Shown: in pieces, positions 1-6,788 of the stretch
How positions within the stretch are numbered: the first letter of the stretch is position 1
How the letters are laid out: every line of letters starts with the position of its first letter
From: an uncultured Clostridia bacterium
GTDB taxonomy: Bacteria > Bacillota_A > Clostridia > Christensenellales > Aristaeellaceae
Assembly (NCBI GenBank): GCA_947165745.1
Contig: CAMVBO010000024.1
Coordinates: 1-11,887, forward strand
DNA: 11,887 nt
Direction: 5' to 3'
The notes under the pieces: model-generated
Databases searched by the model: none
What the model saw: only the letters and a program-made list of their open reading frames with translations
Told to the model about the DNA's origin: nothing
Position numbers and translations under genes: made by a program

Positions 1-957
1 CTGTGCGCGGCGGCGGAGAACGGCAAGGAAGTGACCGTGCTGATGGAGCTGCGGGCCCGGTTCGACGAGCAGAACAACATCGACTGGACCATGGAGCTGG
101 AGGAGGCGGGCTGCCGGATCATCTACGGCCCGGAGAATTTGAAGGGCCACGCCAAGCTGTGCCTGATCACCCGCAGGGAGCGGGGCGGGCTGGGATACAT
201 CGCCCAGATCGGCACTGGCAATTACAACGAGAAGACATCGACCCTCTACACGGACTTCTGCATGATGACCGCCAACCCGGACATCACCCGGGACGCGGTG
301 AGCTTCTTTGAGAACATGCTGATCGGCAACAGCGCCGGGGAATACGCGAAGCTGCTGGTGGCGCCGTTCGCCATGAAGAACCGGATCATGGAGATGATCG
401 ACGAGCAGATCGCCCGGGGCGCGGACGGCCGGATTCGCATCAAGGCCAATTCCGTGACGGACCGGCAGCTGATCGACAAGCTGAGCGAGGCCAGCTGCGC
501 GGGCGTGCGCATCGACTTGATCATCCGGGGCATCTGCTGCATCCTGCCAGGAGTGCCGGGCAAGACGGAGAACATCACCGTGACATCGGTGGTGGGCCGA
601 TTCCTGGAGCACAGCCGGATATATGCCTTCGGCGAGGGCTTGGAGATGAAGATGTACCTGTCGTCGGCGGACTTTATGACCCGCAACCAGGACAGGCGCG
701 TGGAGGTGGGCGGCCCGGTGCGCTCGCCGGAGATCAAGCGGTTCCTGGAGGAGTATTTGAACCTGCTGCTGGCGGACAACACGAGGGCATGGCGGCAGCA
801 CAGCGACGGAGAGTACACGCGCCTGACGCCGGGCGATGCGGAGCCGATCGACGTGCAGGCTTGGTACATGAGCCATCCGATCGAGTTCGAGAAGTCCACC
901 CAGCCCCGGGAAACGCTGCACAAGCGGATTCGCGAGTGGTGGAGGTTCAGGAAATAG
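1..957 (+). CDS. ppk1: Polyphosphate kinase 1 (PPK1), C-terminal part, cut by the window edge
   Basis: PPK1 reversibly transfers the gamma phosphate of ATP onto inorganic polyphosphate through a phosphohistidine. The reading frame is open from base 1 to a TAG stop, so the 5' part lies outside the window; the apparent GTG at 31 is internal. Seen here are the two PLD-like C-terminal catalytic domains. The motif LKGHAKLCLI carries the histidine (codon 148-150) that matches the autophosphorylated His435 of the E. coli enzyme, and GTGNYNEKTSTLYTD follows it. The second conserved histidine (codon 610-612) lies in FLEHSRIYAF, followed by MYLSSADFMTRN. The roughly 60 residues after the core (WRQHSDGEYTRLTP to the end) form a family-variable tail. 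Both catalytic histidines are present, so the enzyme is probably functional. The next gene on this strand begins 86 bases downstream, beyond a palindromic repeat. Confidence 0.95.
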   Translation: MCAAAENGKEVTVLMELRARFDEQNNIDWTMELEEAGCRIIYGPENLKGHAKLCLITRRERGGLGYIAQIGTGNYNEKTSTLYTDFCMMTANPDITRDAVSFFENMLIGNSAGEYAKLLVAPFAMKNRIMEMIDEQIARGADGRIRIKANSVTDRQLIDKLSEASCAGVRIDLIIRGICCILPGVPGKTENITVTSVVGRFLEHSRIYAFGEGLEMKMYLSSADFMTRNQDRRVEVGGPVRSPEIKRFLEEYLNLLLADNTRAWRQHSDGEYTRLTPGDAEPIDVQAWYMSHPIEFEKSTQPRETLHKRIREWWRFRK

Positions 958-968
958 AGAAGGCGCAC

Positions 969-1020
969 GCTTTATCCGCCTGAGTCTTTGGTGAAACAAC
1001 CTTTCCCCAACGGGGAAGGC
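969..1020. repeat. Interspersed palindromic unit, copy A
   Basis: This unit has the layout ATCCG, CTTTGG, then a hairpin CCTTTCCCC-AA-CGGGGAAGG at 1000-1019 (eight base pairs, one of them a G-U wobble). The same order of ATCCG, a GGCC-like block and a CCTTCCC/GGAAGG hairpin recurs near 1750 and around 10020-10310, which marks it as an interspersed element and not a gene-specific terminator. No T-tract follows. It sits in the gap between the polyphosphate kinase and DUF308 genes, and the ribosome binding site of the latter begins within 12 bases of its end. A weak AGGCG/CGCCT stem (961-981) lies at its left edge. Confidence 0.6.
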
Positions 1021-1043
1021 GATAATAGAAGGGAAGGGTAGAA

Positions 1044-1601
1044 ATGGGAAATCTGAAGTTCAGGTTTGAGAAGTTCAGAAAGAACAACACGCTGCTGTCG
1101 ATACTGATGGTGGTGCTGGGGCTGGTATTGATCATTTGGCCGGGCAAGACGCTGACGCTGGCGGCGCGGATTCTGGGCATCGCGCTGCTGGTGGGCGCGG
1201 CGGTGTCGGGCTTTTCATGGTATCGGGAGCGGGGCAAGTCCGGCGAGAGTTTCACTTCGCTGGCGACTGCCATACTGTGCCTGGTGGTGGGCCTGATTGT
1301 GCTGATCGCGACCAAGGGCGTGATTTCGTTGCTGCCGAAGCTGATCGGCGCCTTCGTACTGGTGAACGGCGTGATCAACCTGGTGCAGGCGCTGGAGCTG
1401 CGAAACGCGGGCCAGAGCAGCTGGACCAGTTCGCTGGTGATGGCGATTTTGACCATCCTGCTGGGCGCGTTTCTGGTGTTCTTCTCGTTCAGCGCCATGC
1501 AGGTCGCGGTGATGGCGATCGGCGGCGTGTTTGTGTACAACGGCGTGTCGAACCTGTGGATCGAGAGCCGCTACAAGAAGACGGACAATACGAATAAATA
1601 G
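1044..1601 (+). CDS. DUF308 / HdeD-like six-helix membrane protein
   Basis: This 185-residue integral membrane protein has about six hydrophobic helices, at roughly residues 16-34, 38-58, 72-90, 94-112, 127-145 and 150-172. They form three two-helix repeats, as in DUF308/HdeD proteins. Short basic ends (KFRFEKFRKNN at the start, ESRYKKTDNTNK at the end) would lie on the cytoplasmic side. The E. coli relative HdeD is tied to acid resistance, but the biochemical role of the family is unknown and no specific function is claimed. The ATG at 1044 follows a purine-rich GAAGGGAAGGG at 1028-1038 and is the first residue of the conserved part. The gene ends just before a strong intrinsic terminator, so it closes the transcription unit, possibly one shared with the upstream polyphosphate kinase gene. 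Confidence 0.85.
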   Translation: MGNLKFRFEKFRKNNTLLSILMVVLGLVLIIWPGKTLTLAARILGIALLVGAAVSGFSWYRERGKSGESFTSLATAILCLVVGLIVLIATKGVISLLPKLIGAFVLVNGVINLVQALELRNAGQSSWTSSLVMAILTILLGAFLVFFSFSAMQVAVMAIGGVFVYNGVSNLWIESRYKKTDNTNK

Positions 1602-1619
1602 CGGTTGGTGAAAACGTTA

Positions 1620-1664
1620 CGCCCTTCGGCATCCCGGATGGATGGCGAAGGGCGGTTTGTTTTT
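1620..1664 (+). terminator. Rho-independent terminator of the DUF308 gene
   Basis: A perfect nine-pair stem, CGCCCTTCG (1620-1628) with CGAAGGGCG (1646-1654), is extended inside by CATCC/GGATG (1630-1634 and 1640-1644). It is followed directly by GTTTGTTTTT. The stem plus T-tract lies 18 bases after the DUF308 stop. On the minus strand the same stem is followed by a much weaker TAACGTTTT, so it could act only modestly on the convergent LCP transcript. Confidence 0.9.
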
Positions 1665-1749
1665 GGAGGGGATACCTGATTCAAGGCACGGCCTATGGGC
1701 GCTTTGGCGGGAAACTATGGGCGCTTGACGTTTTCTTGGGGGATATCAA

Positions 1750-1795
1750 CACCTCATCCGGGCCTTTGGCCGCCTTCCCATAGAGGAAGGCTATC
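1750..1795. repeat. Interspersed palindromic unit, copy B (best preserved)
   Basis: In order the unit reads ACCTCATCCGGG, a GGCC-TTT-GGCC hairpin (1761-1771) and a CCTTCC-CATAGA-GGAAGG hairpin (1773-1790). It is the clearest copy of the two-hairpin unit in this window. It lies between convergent genes, immediately past the 3' end of the LCP gene, where it could also help end or stabilise that minus-strand transcript. The rest of the 1602-1800 gap holds the terminator at 1620 and a 12-base direct repeat CTATGGGCGCTT (1693-1704 and 1715-1726); I see no gene in it. Confidence 0.65.
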
Positions 1796-1800
1796 GAGGG

Positions 1801-2796
1801 TCAGTCGTAGACAAAGGCGCGGAAGGCGTCGATGCATTTTTGCCGGTCGGTGAGGCGGAGGCTGGAGCCGTTATCGGTATAGGAGCCGTCCACCGGGAGG
1901 CGCAGCTGGCTGGGAACGCCGGCGGTGAGCGCCTTTTCACCCAGAGAGAGGAGCTGGATCAGCGACATGTTGGTTTCCACGGCGTTGAAAAGCGTGCGGC
2001 CGAGGCGCAGGAGCATCGCCGGGTTCCAGAGGTTGTCGCGGAGCTTGTGCAGCATGGCCTCCAGGAGCATGCGCTGGCGATAAGTGCGCTTAAAATCACT
2101 GTCCAGCTTGCGGATGCGGCTGAAGGCGAGGGCCTGGACGCCGTTCAGGTGGACCTGCTCGCCGGAATGGGCGAGGAGGTCGGTGGGATAGCCCCGGGAT
2201 TCCAGCGGCGCGATGTGGGTGGATATGGCGTGGTTGATGATCTTCCGTTCACCTTCGGTGATGTTCAGCTCCACGCCGCCGATGGCCTGCACCAGATCCA
2301 CCAGCGTTTGAAAGTCCACCGCCGCGTAGTGGGTGATGTTGAGCTTGAAGTTTTCGTTCAGGGTGCGCATGACCAGCTGCGGCCCGCCATGGGAATAGGC
2401 GGCGTTCAGCTTGTCGCTGCCATAGCCGGGGATGTCGACGATGGTGTCGCGCAGGAAGCTGGTGAGCTTCAGCTGGCCATAGTTGATGGAGGCGACGATG
2501 ACCGTGTCGCTCCGCCGGCTGTTGGCCTGGATCTTGTCCAGCCCCAACAGGAGGATGTTGGCCGGAGCGGGGGGCAGGGTGTCGGTGAGGGAGAGCTCCA
2601 CGCCATCCGGCTCCACCGCGAACAGGGAGACCGGCAGCGCGTACAGCAGAGCGACGCCGAGCAGCGCCAGGATCAGGATCAGCGCGATGAGACGCAGCGG
2701 CAGCGAAAGCAGCCACGCGCCAAAGCCGCGCCGACGGGGTTCGCGTCGGCGCGGAGTGCTTTTGTGTCTCTTGCGATAGGGCTCTTCGTAGTACAT
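1801..2796 (-). CDS. LytR-CpsA-Psr (LCP) family cell-wall polymer ligase
   Basis: LCP proteins transfer undecaprenyl-linked glycopolymers such as teichoic acid or capsule onto peptidoglycan at the outer face of the membrane. This 331-residue protein has a very basic cytoplasmic start (RKRHKSTPRRREPRRR), one transmembrane helix at about 29-60, and then the LCP domain. Visible LCP hallmarks are NILLLGLD (about 80-87), RRSDTVIVAS (94-103), the FLRDT loop (114-118), DKLNAAYSHGG (128-138) and, near the C-terminal end of the domain, ALAFSRIRKLDSDFKRTYRQR with the conserved basic and acidic residues that bind the pyrophosphate lipid. The ATG at 2796 is the first start of the frame. AAGAAGG lies about 12 bases upstream, a slightly long spacing. 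It follows the 773-residue ATPase gene on the same strand by 99 bases and may be co-transcribed. Which polymer it attaches cannot be read from the sequence. Confidence 0.93.
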   Translation of the reverse strand: MYYEEPYRKRHKSTPRRREPRRRGFGAWLLSLPLRLIALILILALLGVALLYALPVSLFAVEPDGVELSLTDTLPPAPANILLLGLDKIQANSRRSDTVIVASINYGQLKLTSFLRDTIVDIPGYGSDKLNAAYSHGGPQLVMRTLNENFKLNITHYAAVDFQTLVDLVQAIGGVELNITEGERKIINHAISTHIAPLESRGYPTDLLAHSGEQVHLNGVQALAFSRIRKLDSDFKRTYRQRMLLEAMLHKLRDNLWNPAMLLRLGRTLFNAVETNMSLIQLLSLGEKALTAGVPSQLRLPVDGSYTDNGSSLRLTDRQKCIDAFRAFVYD

Positions 2797-2845
2797 GAAG
2801 CGTGAAACGCCTTCTTTATCGTGGAGTGTTGGGAGACGACCCCTT

Positions 2846-2890
2846 CCGGCACAATGTGCGGCTGCAACGCCTTTTCCTGAATGGGAAAGG
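2846..2890. repeat. Interspersed palindromic unit, copy C (divergent)
   Basis: This stretch holds a palindrome GCACA-A-TGTGC (2849-2859) followed by the hairpin CCTTTTCC-TGAAT-GGGAAAGG (2870-2890). The second hairpin matches the CCTTCCCC/GGGGAAGG hairpin of the other copies with a few changes. It fills the 99-base gap between the ATPase and LCP genes. On the minus strand it would form in the message between the two coding regions. There is no T-tract, so read-through into the LCP gene is plausible. Confidence 0.4.
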
Positions 2891-2895
2891 TTTGG

Positions 2896-5217
2896 CTACA
2901 GCTGGATCGGGAGGGGGAGGCGGAGGGCGCCGCGAGAGGCGGGCAGGCCCTCCAGCAGGGCCGGAAGCTGGCGGAGGGCGTCCACGGGGGCGCTGGCCAG
3001 CAGGACCGGCAGCAGGCGTTGGGCCACGGCCAGGTCCAGGATGTGGATCGGGTCGGCATCTTCGCCCAGGGCGTCCAGCATCAGCGCGCAGTAGCGCCAG
3101 GCGTCGTCCAAGGCGTGGCGGGACAGGGGCGCGCCGCAGCGGGCGAGGGCTTCGCGCAGGGCCTGCATCCGCGCTTCGACGGCGGCGGGCAGGGGCTTGT
3201 CGGGGATGTCCAGGCACAGCGCGGCCGGAGTGCGCGCGGCGGACATGGCCTTGGCGCGGGGCTGCCAGGGGACGTCGGCCGCGGGGGCGAGGCGCACCAG
3301 GAAGCCCTTGTCCAGCGCGTGGGCCGGGAGGGGGAAGCCGCCGTCCTGGACCGTGAGGCATAGCCGCCACTGGGGATGGGACAGCGAACCGAAGCCACGG
3401 AGGACATCGGGGGCGGGATAGAGGTTGGCGTCGTCCAGAAGGAGCAGAGCCGGGGTTTCCGGCTGAGCGTTCAGCGCGGCGATGCGGGGATCGGACTCCA
3501 GCAGGCCGCCCGTGGGCGCCACGGCCGCGAAGCGGTGGATTTCGGACCAGCCCAGGGCGTCCGCCAGCATGCGGGCGGCGCTGGTCTTGCCGCTGCCCAC
3601 CGGACCGCTGAGGATCAGCGCGGGGCTGACGGCGGCGCAGGCGCAGAGGTTGAGGGCCTGCTCATGGGTGAGGGCGTAGCCCTCCGCCTGGAAGCGCTCC
3701 TCGAGGCGCTGCGCCAGGGCGTTCAGGGAAAGGGTTTCGATTTCGGGGGCCGGGGCGGGGATCGCCTCGGCTTCGTTTTTCAGGATGCGCAGGCGCTCGA
3801 CCATGTGCTGGTTGAGGGCAAAGTCCCGCAGGCGGCGCTCCAACTCCTCGCCGGTGAGGGCGTCGGCGGCCTTGCGGGCATCCTGGGCGGCGGCGCGGGC
3901 CTGCTCGGCCAGCTGGTCGAGCCTGGCGCGCTCAGCCTTGGCGTCCTCGGCGCGGCGCAGAGCCTCGGCCAGTTCGCCGGAGGCTTCCCGGCGCAGCTCG
4001 GCCTTGAGGGCTTCGAGGGTGTCCGAGTGCTTCAGATTCAGGTGGTCCAGCTCGCCCAGGAGGGCCAGGCGGCGGGCTTCCAGGCTCTGCAGGTGCTTTT
4101 CGATATCCGACTGTCGGACCGCCTCGCGGCACTCCTCCAGGGAGGCGCCGAATTCCTCGATGCCGCCCAGGGACTGGAGCAGGTCGGCGCGCAGCTGCGG
4201 CTGATTCCAAACGTCACGGACAGCTTCGACGGCGCTTTCCACGGGGCTGTGGACGGGCGCGTCGGTGTGGATGGGCGCGACGGGCTGGCCCAGCTGGCTG
4301 AGGCGGGACTGCTGCCACTTTTCGTCGATCAGCTCCTGCAGGCTGCGGCCCCGGCGGGGGTTCATGCCGCTCTGGACCGCCAGGGTGCGCTGGGCCGGGG
4401 ACAGGCGCGGGTCCACCGGGCGGGGCAGCATGCTGCTGTCGTGGTGGATCCAGGGCTTGTCATTGGGCTTGGCCTTGGGCGCGCGCTCGGGATTCCTGTC
4501 GGCTTTCTCCACCTCGGGCGGCTGCGCCGCCGGCTTGTCCTCGGCGGGCTTGTCCTGGGGAACGGACGCTTCGGCCTTCTCCGCCTCCTTGGGAGCGGGC
4601 TTTTCGGCGGTGTCCGGGACCAGCGCTTCCGGCGGGAGGATGGCGAAGGAGAGCGTATTCCCGTCAAAGCCGGGGAGATCGAAGGTTTGCAGTGCGTCCG
4701 CCGGGCAGGTTTCGCCGGTGGGCGACAGGATGGCCCGACCCTCGGCCTCGGGATCGGGAGACCATTGGTAGCGCTCGGGATTCAGAGATTCGCCCCGCAG
4801 CAGCACCGCCTGGGTGCGGGGAATGGGGCGAGGGCCGTCCGCTGTTTCCGGGAGGATCTCCAGGATGGCGTGGGGCGCGGGTTCGTGCACCACGTCGGAA
4901 TAGATGATAAAGGCGTTTTGCTCCTGGGAGCCTTCGCGATAGTTTTTGTTGGGACGGATTTTGTCGTTGTCATCGGGGTGGGCGCGAAGGTCCACCACGC
5001 AGAACAGGCCCATCTGACGCATGCGGGCCTTGAAGCGATAGGACTCGTTTTTGTCCGGCACGATGCGGATGCAGCCATCCTCGGGATAGGACTGGGCTTC
5101 GGCACAGGGGACGTAGCGCCCCTCCGATGCCATGAGCAGGGGTTTAAAGCGGAAATAGGCTTTTTGAGGATTGTCTTCCTCCAATATGCCGACACAGAGC
5201 TTTCCGGGCAGTGACAT
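2896..5217 (-). CDS. Coiled-coil AAA+ ATPase, McrB-like, function unknown
   Basis: This 773-residue soluble protein belongs to no family that I can name. Residues 1 to about 200 form a mixed globular region with no recognised motif. About 205-265 is a low-complexity linker rich in Pro, Lys, Glu and Ala. About 350-490 is a long helical, Ala/Glu/Arg/Leu-rich coiled coil. The C-terminal third is an AAA+ ATPase: Walker A GPVGSGKT at 538-545, Walker B LLLLDD at 591-596, TVQD at 622-625 in the sensor-1 position, and LDK at 635-637 where McrB-like ATPases usually have LDR. A helical lid follows. The layout of a coiled coil leading into a Walker A after a stretch like ALNLCACAAVSPALILS resembles McrB-type ATPases, but no McrC-like nuclease lies next to it. 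The ATG at 5217 has GGAGG eight bases upstream and a dedicated promoter. An LCP cell-wall gene lies downstream on the same strand. ATPase activity is a firm inference; the biological role is open. Confidence 0.8.
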   Translation of the reverse strand: MSLPGKLCVGILEEDNPQKAYFRFKPLLMASEGRYVPCAEAQSYPEDGCIRIVPDKNESYRFKARMRQMGLFCVVDLRAHPDDNDKIRPNKNYREGSQEQNAFIIYSDVVHEPAPHAILEILPETADGPRPIPRTQAVLLRGESLNPERYQWSPDPEAEGRAILSPTGETCPADALQTFDLPGFDGNTLSFAILPPEALVPDTAEKPAPKEAEKAEASVPQDKPAEDKPAAQPPEVEKADRNPERAPKAKPNDKPWIHHDSSMLPRPVDPRLSPAQRTLAVQSGMNPRRGRSLQELIDEKWQQSRLSQLGQPVAPIHTDAPVHSPVESAVEAVRDVWNQPQLRADLLQSLGGIEEFGASLEECREAVRQSDIEKHLQSLEARRLALLGELDHLNLKHSDTLEALKAELRREASGELAEALRRAEDAKAERARLDQLAEQARAAAQDARKAADALTGEELERRLRDFALNQHMVERLRILKNEAEAIPAPAPEIETLSLNALAQRLEERFQAEGYALTHEQALNLCACAAVSPALILSGPVGSGKTSAARMLADALGWSEIHRFAAVAPTGGLLESDPRIAALNAQPETPALLLLDDANLYPAPDVLRGFGSLSHPQWRLCLTVQDGGFPLPAHALDKGFLVRLAPAADVPWQPRAKAMSAARTPAALCLDIPDKPLPAAVEARMQALREALARCGAPLSRHALDDAWRYCALMLDALGEDADPIHILDLAVAQRLLPVLLASAPVDALRQLPALLEGLPASRGALRLPLPIQL

Positions 5218-5332
5218 GTTTTAACCTCCAGTGGACGGCCTCACAGGGCGGGTTTCCTTAATAATATGGAGCCAGCGGCAGCTTTGGCTGGCGGAGCGGC
5301 GGTCGCCGCCTGACGAAATAAACATTACCTTC

Positions 5333-5368
5333 ATGTTAATTGTAACATCAAAGCGGAGGGGTTGTCAA
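5333..5368 (-). promoter_or_regulatory. Promoter of the ATPase gene with an operator-like inverted repeat
   Basis: On the minus strand TTGACA (5368-5363) is followed after 18 bases by TACAAT (5344-5339), a near-consensus SigA-type promoter. A perfect inverted repeat ATGTTA-ATTG-TAACAT (5333-5348) covers the -10 box, which is where a repressor would bind. The resulting leader would be about 115 bases long and contains GC-rich inverted repeats, including GCCAGC/GCTGGC at 5272-5293. Promoter assignment is strong from the hexamers; the operator role is inference and its regulator is unknown. Confidence 0.7.
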
Positions 5369-5401
5369 TACCCGGCACAAGGGGCGCGCGGGGAAGAAAG
5401 G

Positions 5402-5929
5402 TCATAACTGCCAGGGCCAGAAAAGCTCGGGGGTGTAATCGCCGGTATGCGGCGGGAGATTGGGGTCAAAGGCGCGGAGGATTTGAAATTCCAAGTCCAG
5501 AAGGGCCGGGGCGGGGAGCGCCTGGAGGAGATCGGCGAGCGCCTGGGCGCGGGGATTGCCCGCAGGGAGAGTGAGGCGAACGCGCAGGACATCCGGGGCG
5601 GCGTCGACGCCGGGGAGATACTGGGCATCGCATTGAAGGGAGACGATTTCCTCACGGCGCCTGGCCCGGGAGATCGTGAAGGGAATCTCAGAAGCGCCAG
5701 GGCGGCCCTCGCAGGCGATGGCGAGGTTGAAGGGGCGATAGAGGAACAGATCGCCGGGGGTGATTTTCAAATACTGACAGAGGGCGTCCAGGGTTTCAAA
5801 CTGGATGCCCTTTGCGCTGCCTGTGCAGAGGGCGGTGAGGGTCGTGCGGGAGATGCCCGTGTCCTGGGAGGCGCGGGTGATGGTGAGCTGGCGCTGGGCC
5901 AGCAGCACGGAGAGGTTTGGAATCAGCAT
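5402..5929 (-). CDS. XRE-family (Cro/C1-type) phage repressor-like regulator
   Basis: This 175-residue DNA-binding protein has a helix-turn-helix at about residues 4-64. LTITRASQDTGISRTTL is the HTH core, and the following KGIQFETLDALCQYLKITPGDLF is typical of the Cro/C1 HTH_26 type found in phage and conjugative-element repressors of Bacillota. The C-terminal part (about 67-175) is not recognised; it has no visible LexA/CI-type peptidase motif, so induction by self-cleavage is not supported. The ATG at 5929 has a perfect AGGAGG (plus-strand 5938-5943) eight bases away. It is divergent from the DUF1492 gene. Palindromes overlap its own promoter, suggesting it represses itself and perhaps the phage genes. 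It stops 184 bases before the ATPase gene on the same strand, which has a promoter of its own. Confidence 0.88.
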   Translation of the reverse strand: MLIPNLSVLLAQRQLTITRASQDTGISRTTLTALCTGSAKGIQFETLDALCQYLKITPGDLFLYRPFNLAIACEGRPGASEIPFTISRARRREEIVSLQCDAQYLPGVDAAPDVLRVRLTLPAGNPRAQALADLLQALPAPALLDLEFQILRAFDPNLPPHTGDYTPELFWPWQL

Positions 5930-5961
5930 GGCGTGGACCTCCTGGGTGGGATGATACGCGA

Positions 5962-5990
5962 ATTGTACAATACTCTGGACAATTTGTCAA
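5962..5990 (-). promoter_or_regulatory. Repressor promoter overlapped by two palindromic operators
   Basis: On the minus strand TTGACA (5990-5985) and TACAAT (5967-5962) are separated by exactly 17 bases, an ideal SigA-type promoter reading into the repressor gene. Two palindromes lie on it: ATTGTACAAT (5962-5971) over the -10 box and GACAA-T-TTGTC (5978-5988) over the -35 box. Both contain ACAAT-type half-sites, and a related GACAATTGGAC occurs at 6037-6047 in front of the divergent gene. Autorepression, with control of the divergent transcript, is the likely use. No consensus promoter for the plus-strand gene could be found in this interval. Confidence 0.75.
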
Positions 5991-6070
5991 GAAGGATAAA
6001 AACAGAGAATGAACGCAATACAATACATAATGTTCAGACAATTGGACGATATGAAGAGGGGGGTGAGGTT

Positions 6071-6439
6071 TTGACGGCGAAAGAGTATTTGAACCAGGCA
6101 CGGCAGCTGGAACGGCGCATATGGGCGCTGCTGGATCGGCAGAGCAAGTATCACGAGCTGGGGGCCTGGCGGGCCAGGTTCGAAGGCGCGGTGGGGCCGG
6201 GGGCCATGCTCGCGCTGGAGAGGGAGCTGGACCGGCGGATCGTGGAGTACGCCGAGCGGGTGCGGGAGATCGAGAGGGCGATCGACGCGGTGGAGGACGT
6301 GCAGTATCGGGACGTGCTGAAATACCGGTATCTGAACGGATGGAGCTGGCAGAAGATTTCGGAGCGGATGCATTTTTCCCAGGATTGGCTGTGGCACATG
6401 CACGCGCGGGCGCTGCAGGCGGTGTGCGTGCCGGGTTGA
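6071..6439 (+). CDS. DUF1492 / ArpU-like phage late-gene regulator, TTG start
   Basis: This 122-residue small basic protein begins MTAKEYLNQA when the TTG at 6071 is read as the start, the characteristic N-terminus of DUF1492 phage proteins. No in-frame ATG gives that start. The TTG is preceded by a G-rich Shine-Dalgarno stretch GGGGGGTGAGG at about 6058-6068. Residues 10-75 are helical and coiled-coil-like; 78-118 (DVLKYRYLNGWSWQKISERMHF) is a sigma-region-4-like helix-turn-helix. Relatives such as ArpU are thought to control phage late or packaging genes, and the position directly before the terminase genes fits this. A seven-codon ATG frame (6051-6074) overlaps the TTG and could couple translation, though this is speculative. 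Probably under the control of the divergent repressor. Confidence 0.8.
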   Translation: MTAKEYLNQARQLERRIWALLDRQSKYHELGAWRARFEGAVGPGAMLALERELDRRIVEYAERVREIERAIDAVEDVQYRDVLKYRYLNGWSWQKISERMHFSQDWLWHMHARALQAVCVPG

Positions 6440-6500
6440 TCACGACAGAGAAAGCGGGATTTGCCGGCATACTATCTGCCCGAGAAAGGGGGCGGAGGCC

Positions 6501-6788
6501 ATGGGCGACGGCGCGAGGCGAGGGGGGACGCTGACCGGAAATGCCCGGATCGCCGCGAGGCTGAGGAAGAAGCTGTTGGTGCGGCTGGAGAAGGTGGCGG
6601 ACGCGATTCCCGACGGGGCGGTGACCGAAGTGAAGGGCGCGGCCCGGAAGGACGGGTCGACGACGCTGTTCAAACTGCGGGATTTGACCGCCGCTTACAA
6701 GGATTTGGCCGAGGCGCCGGAGGACGGCGGAGTCCAGGGAGATGTGGAGGACCTGGCCGTGCTGGCGGAGATGCTGAAAGAGGAGTAG
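6501..6788 (+). CDS. Probable phage terminase small subunit (short form)
   Basis: This 95-residue protein lies directly before the large terminase gene, the usual place for the small subunit, which recognises phage DNA for packaging. Its body (ARLRKKLLVRLEKVADAI, then TTLFKLRDLTAAYKDLAE) is helical and resembles the C-terminal oligomerisation part of clostridial small terminases. The N-terminal DNA-binding helix-turn-helix that such proteins normally carry is not visible, so this may be a truncated or reduced form. The ATG at 6501 is the first start codon of its frame and has AGGGGGCGGAGG just upstream. The function rests mainly on position; an unrelated small phage protein remains possible. 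Confidence 0.55.
   Translation: MGDGARRGGTLTGNARIAARLRKKLLVRLEKVADAIPDGAVTEVKGAARKDGSTTLFKLRDLTAAYKDLAEAPEDGGVQGDVEDLAVLAEMLKEE

Noticed and set aside
1693..1726. 12-base direct repeat CTATGGGCGCTT with 22-base period
   Set aside because: Only two copies are present and no gene or site is linked to it; noted but not interpretable.
3376..5214. 612-residue plus-strand open frame
   Set aside because: It is antisense to the AAA+ ATPase gene, is Gly-rich with no motif, and exists because GC-rich codons leave few stops on the other strand.
5991..6070. Plus-strand SigA promoter for the DUF1492 gene
   Set aside because: TACAAT (6019-6024) and CATAAT (6026-6031) have no acceptable -35 box at 16-18 bases, so no promoter is called.
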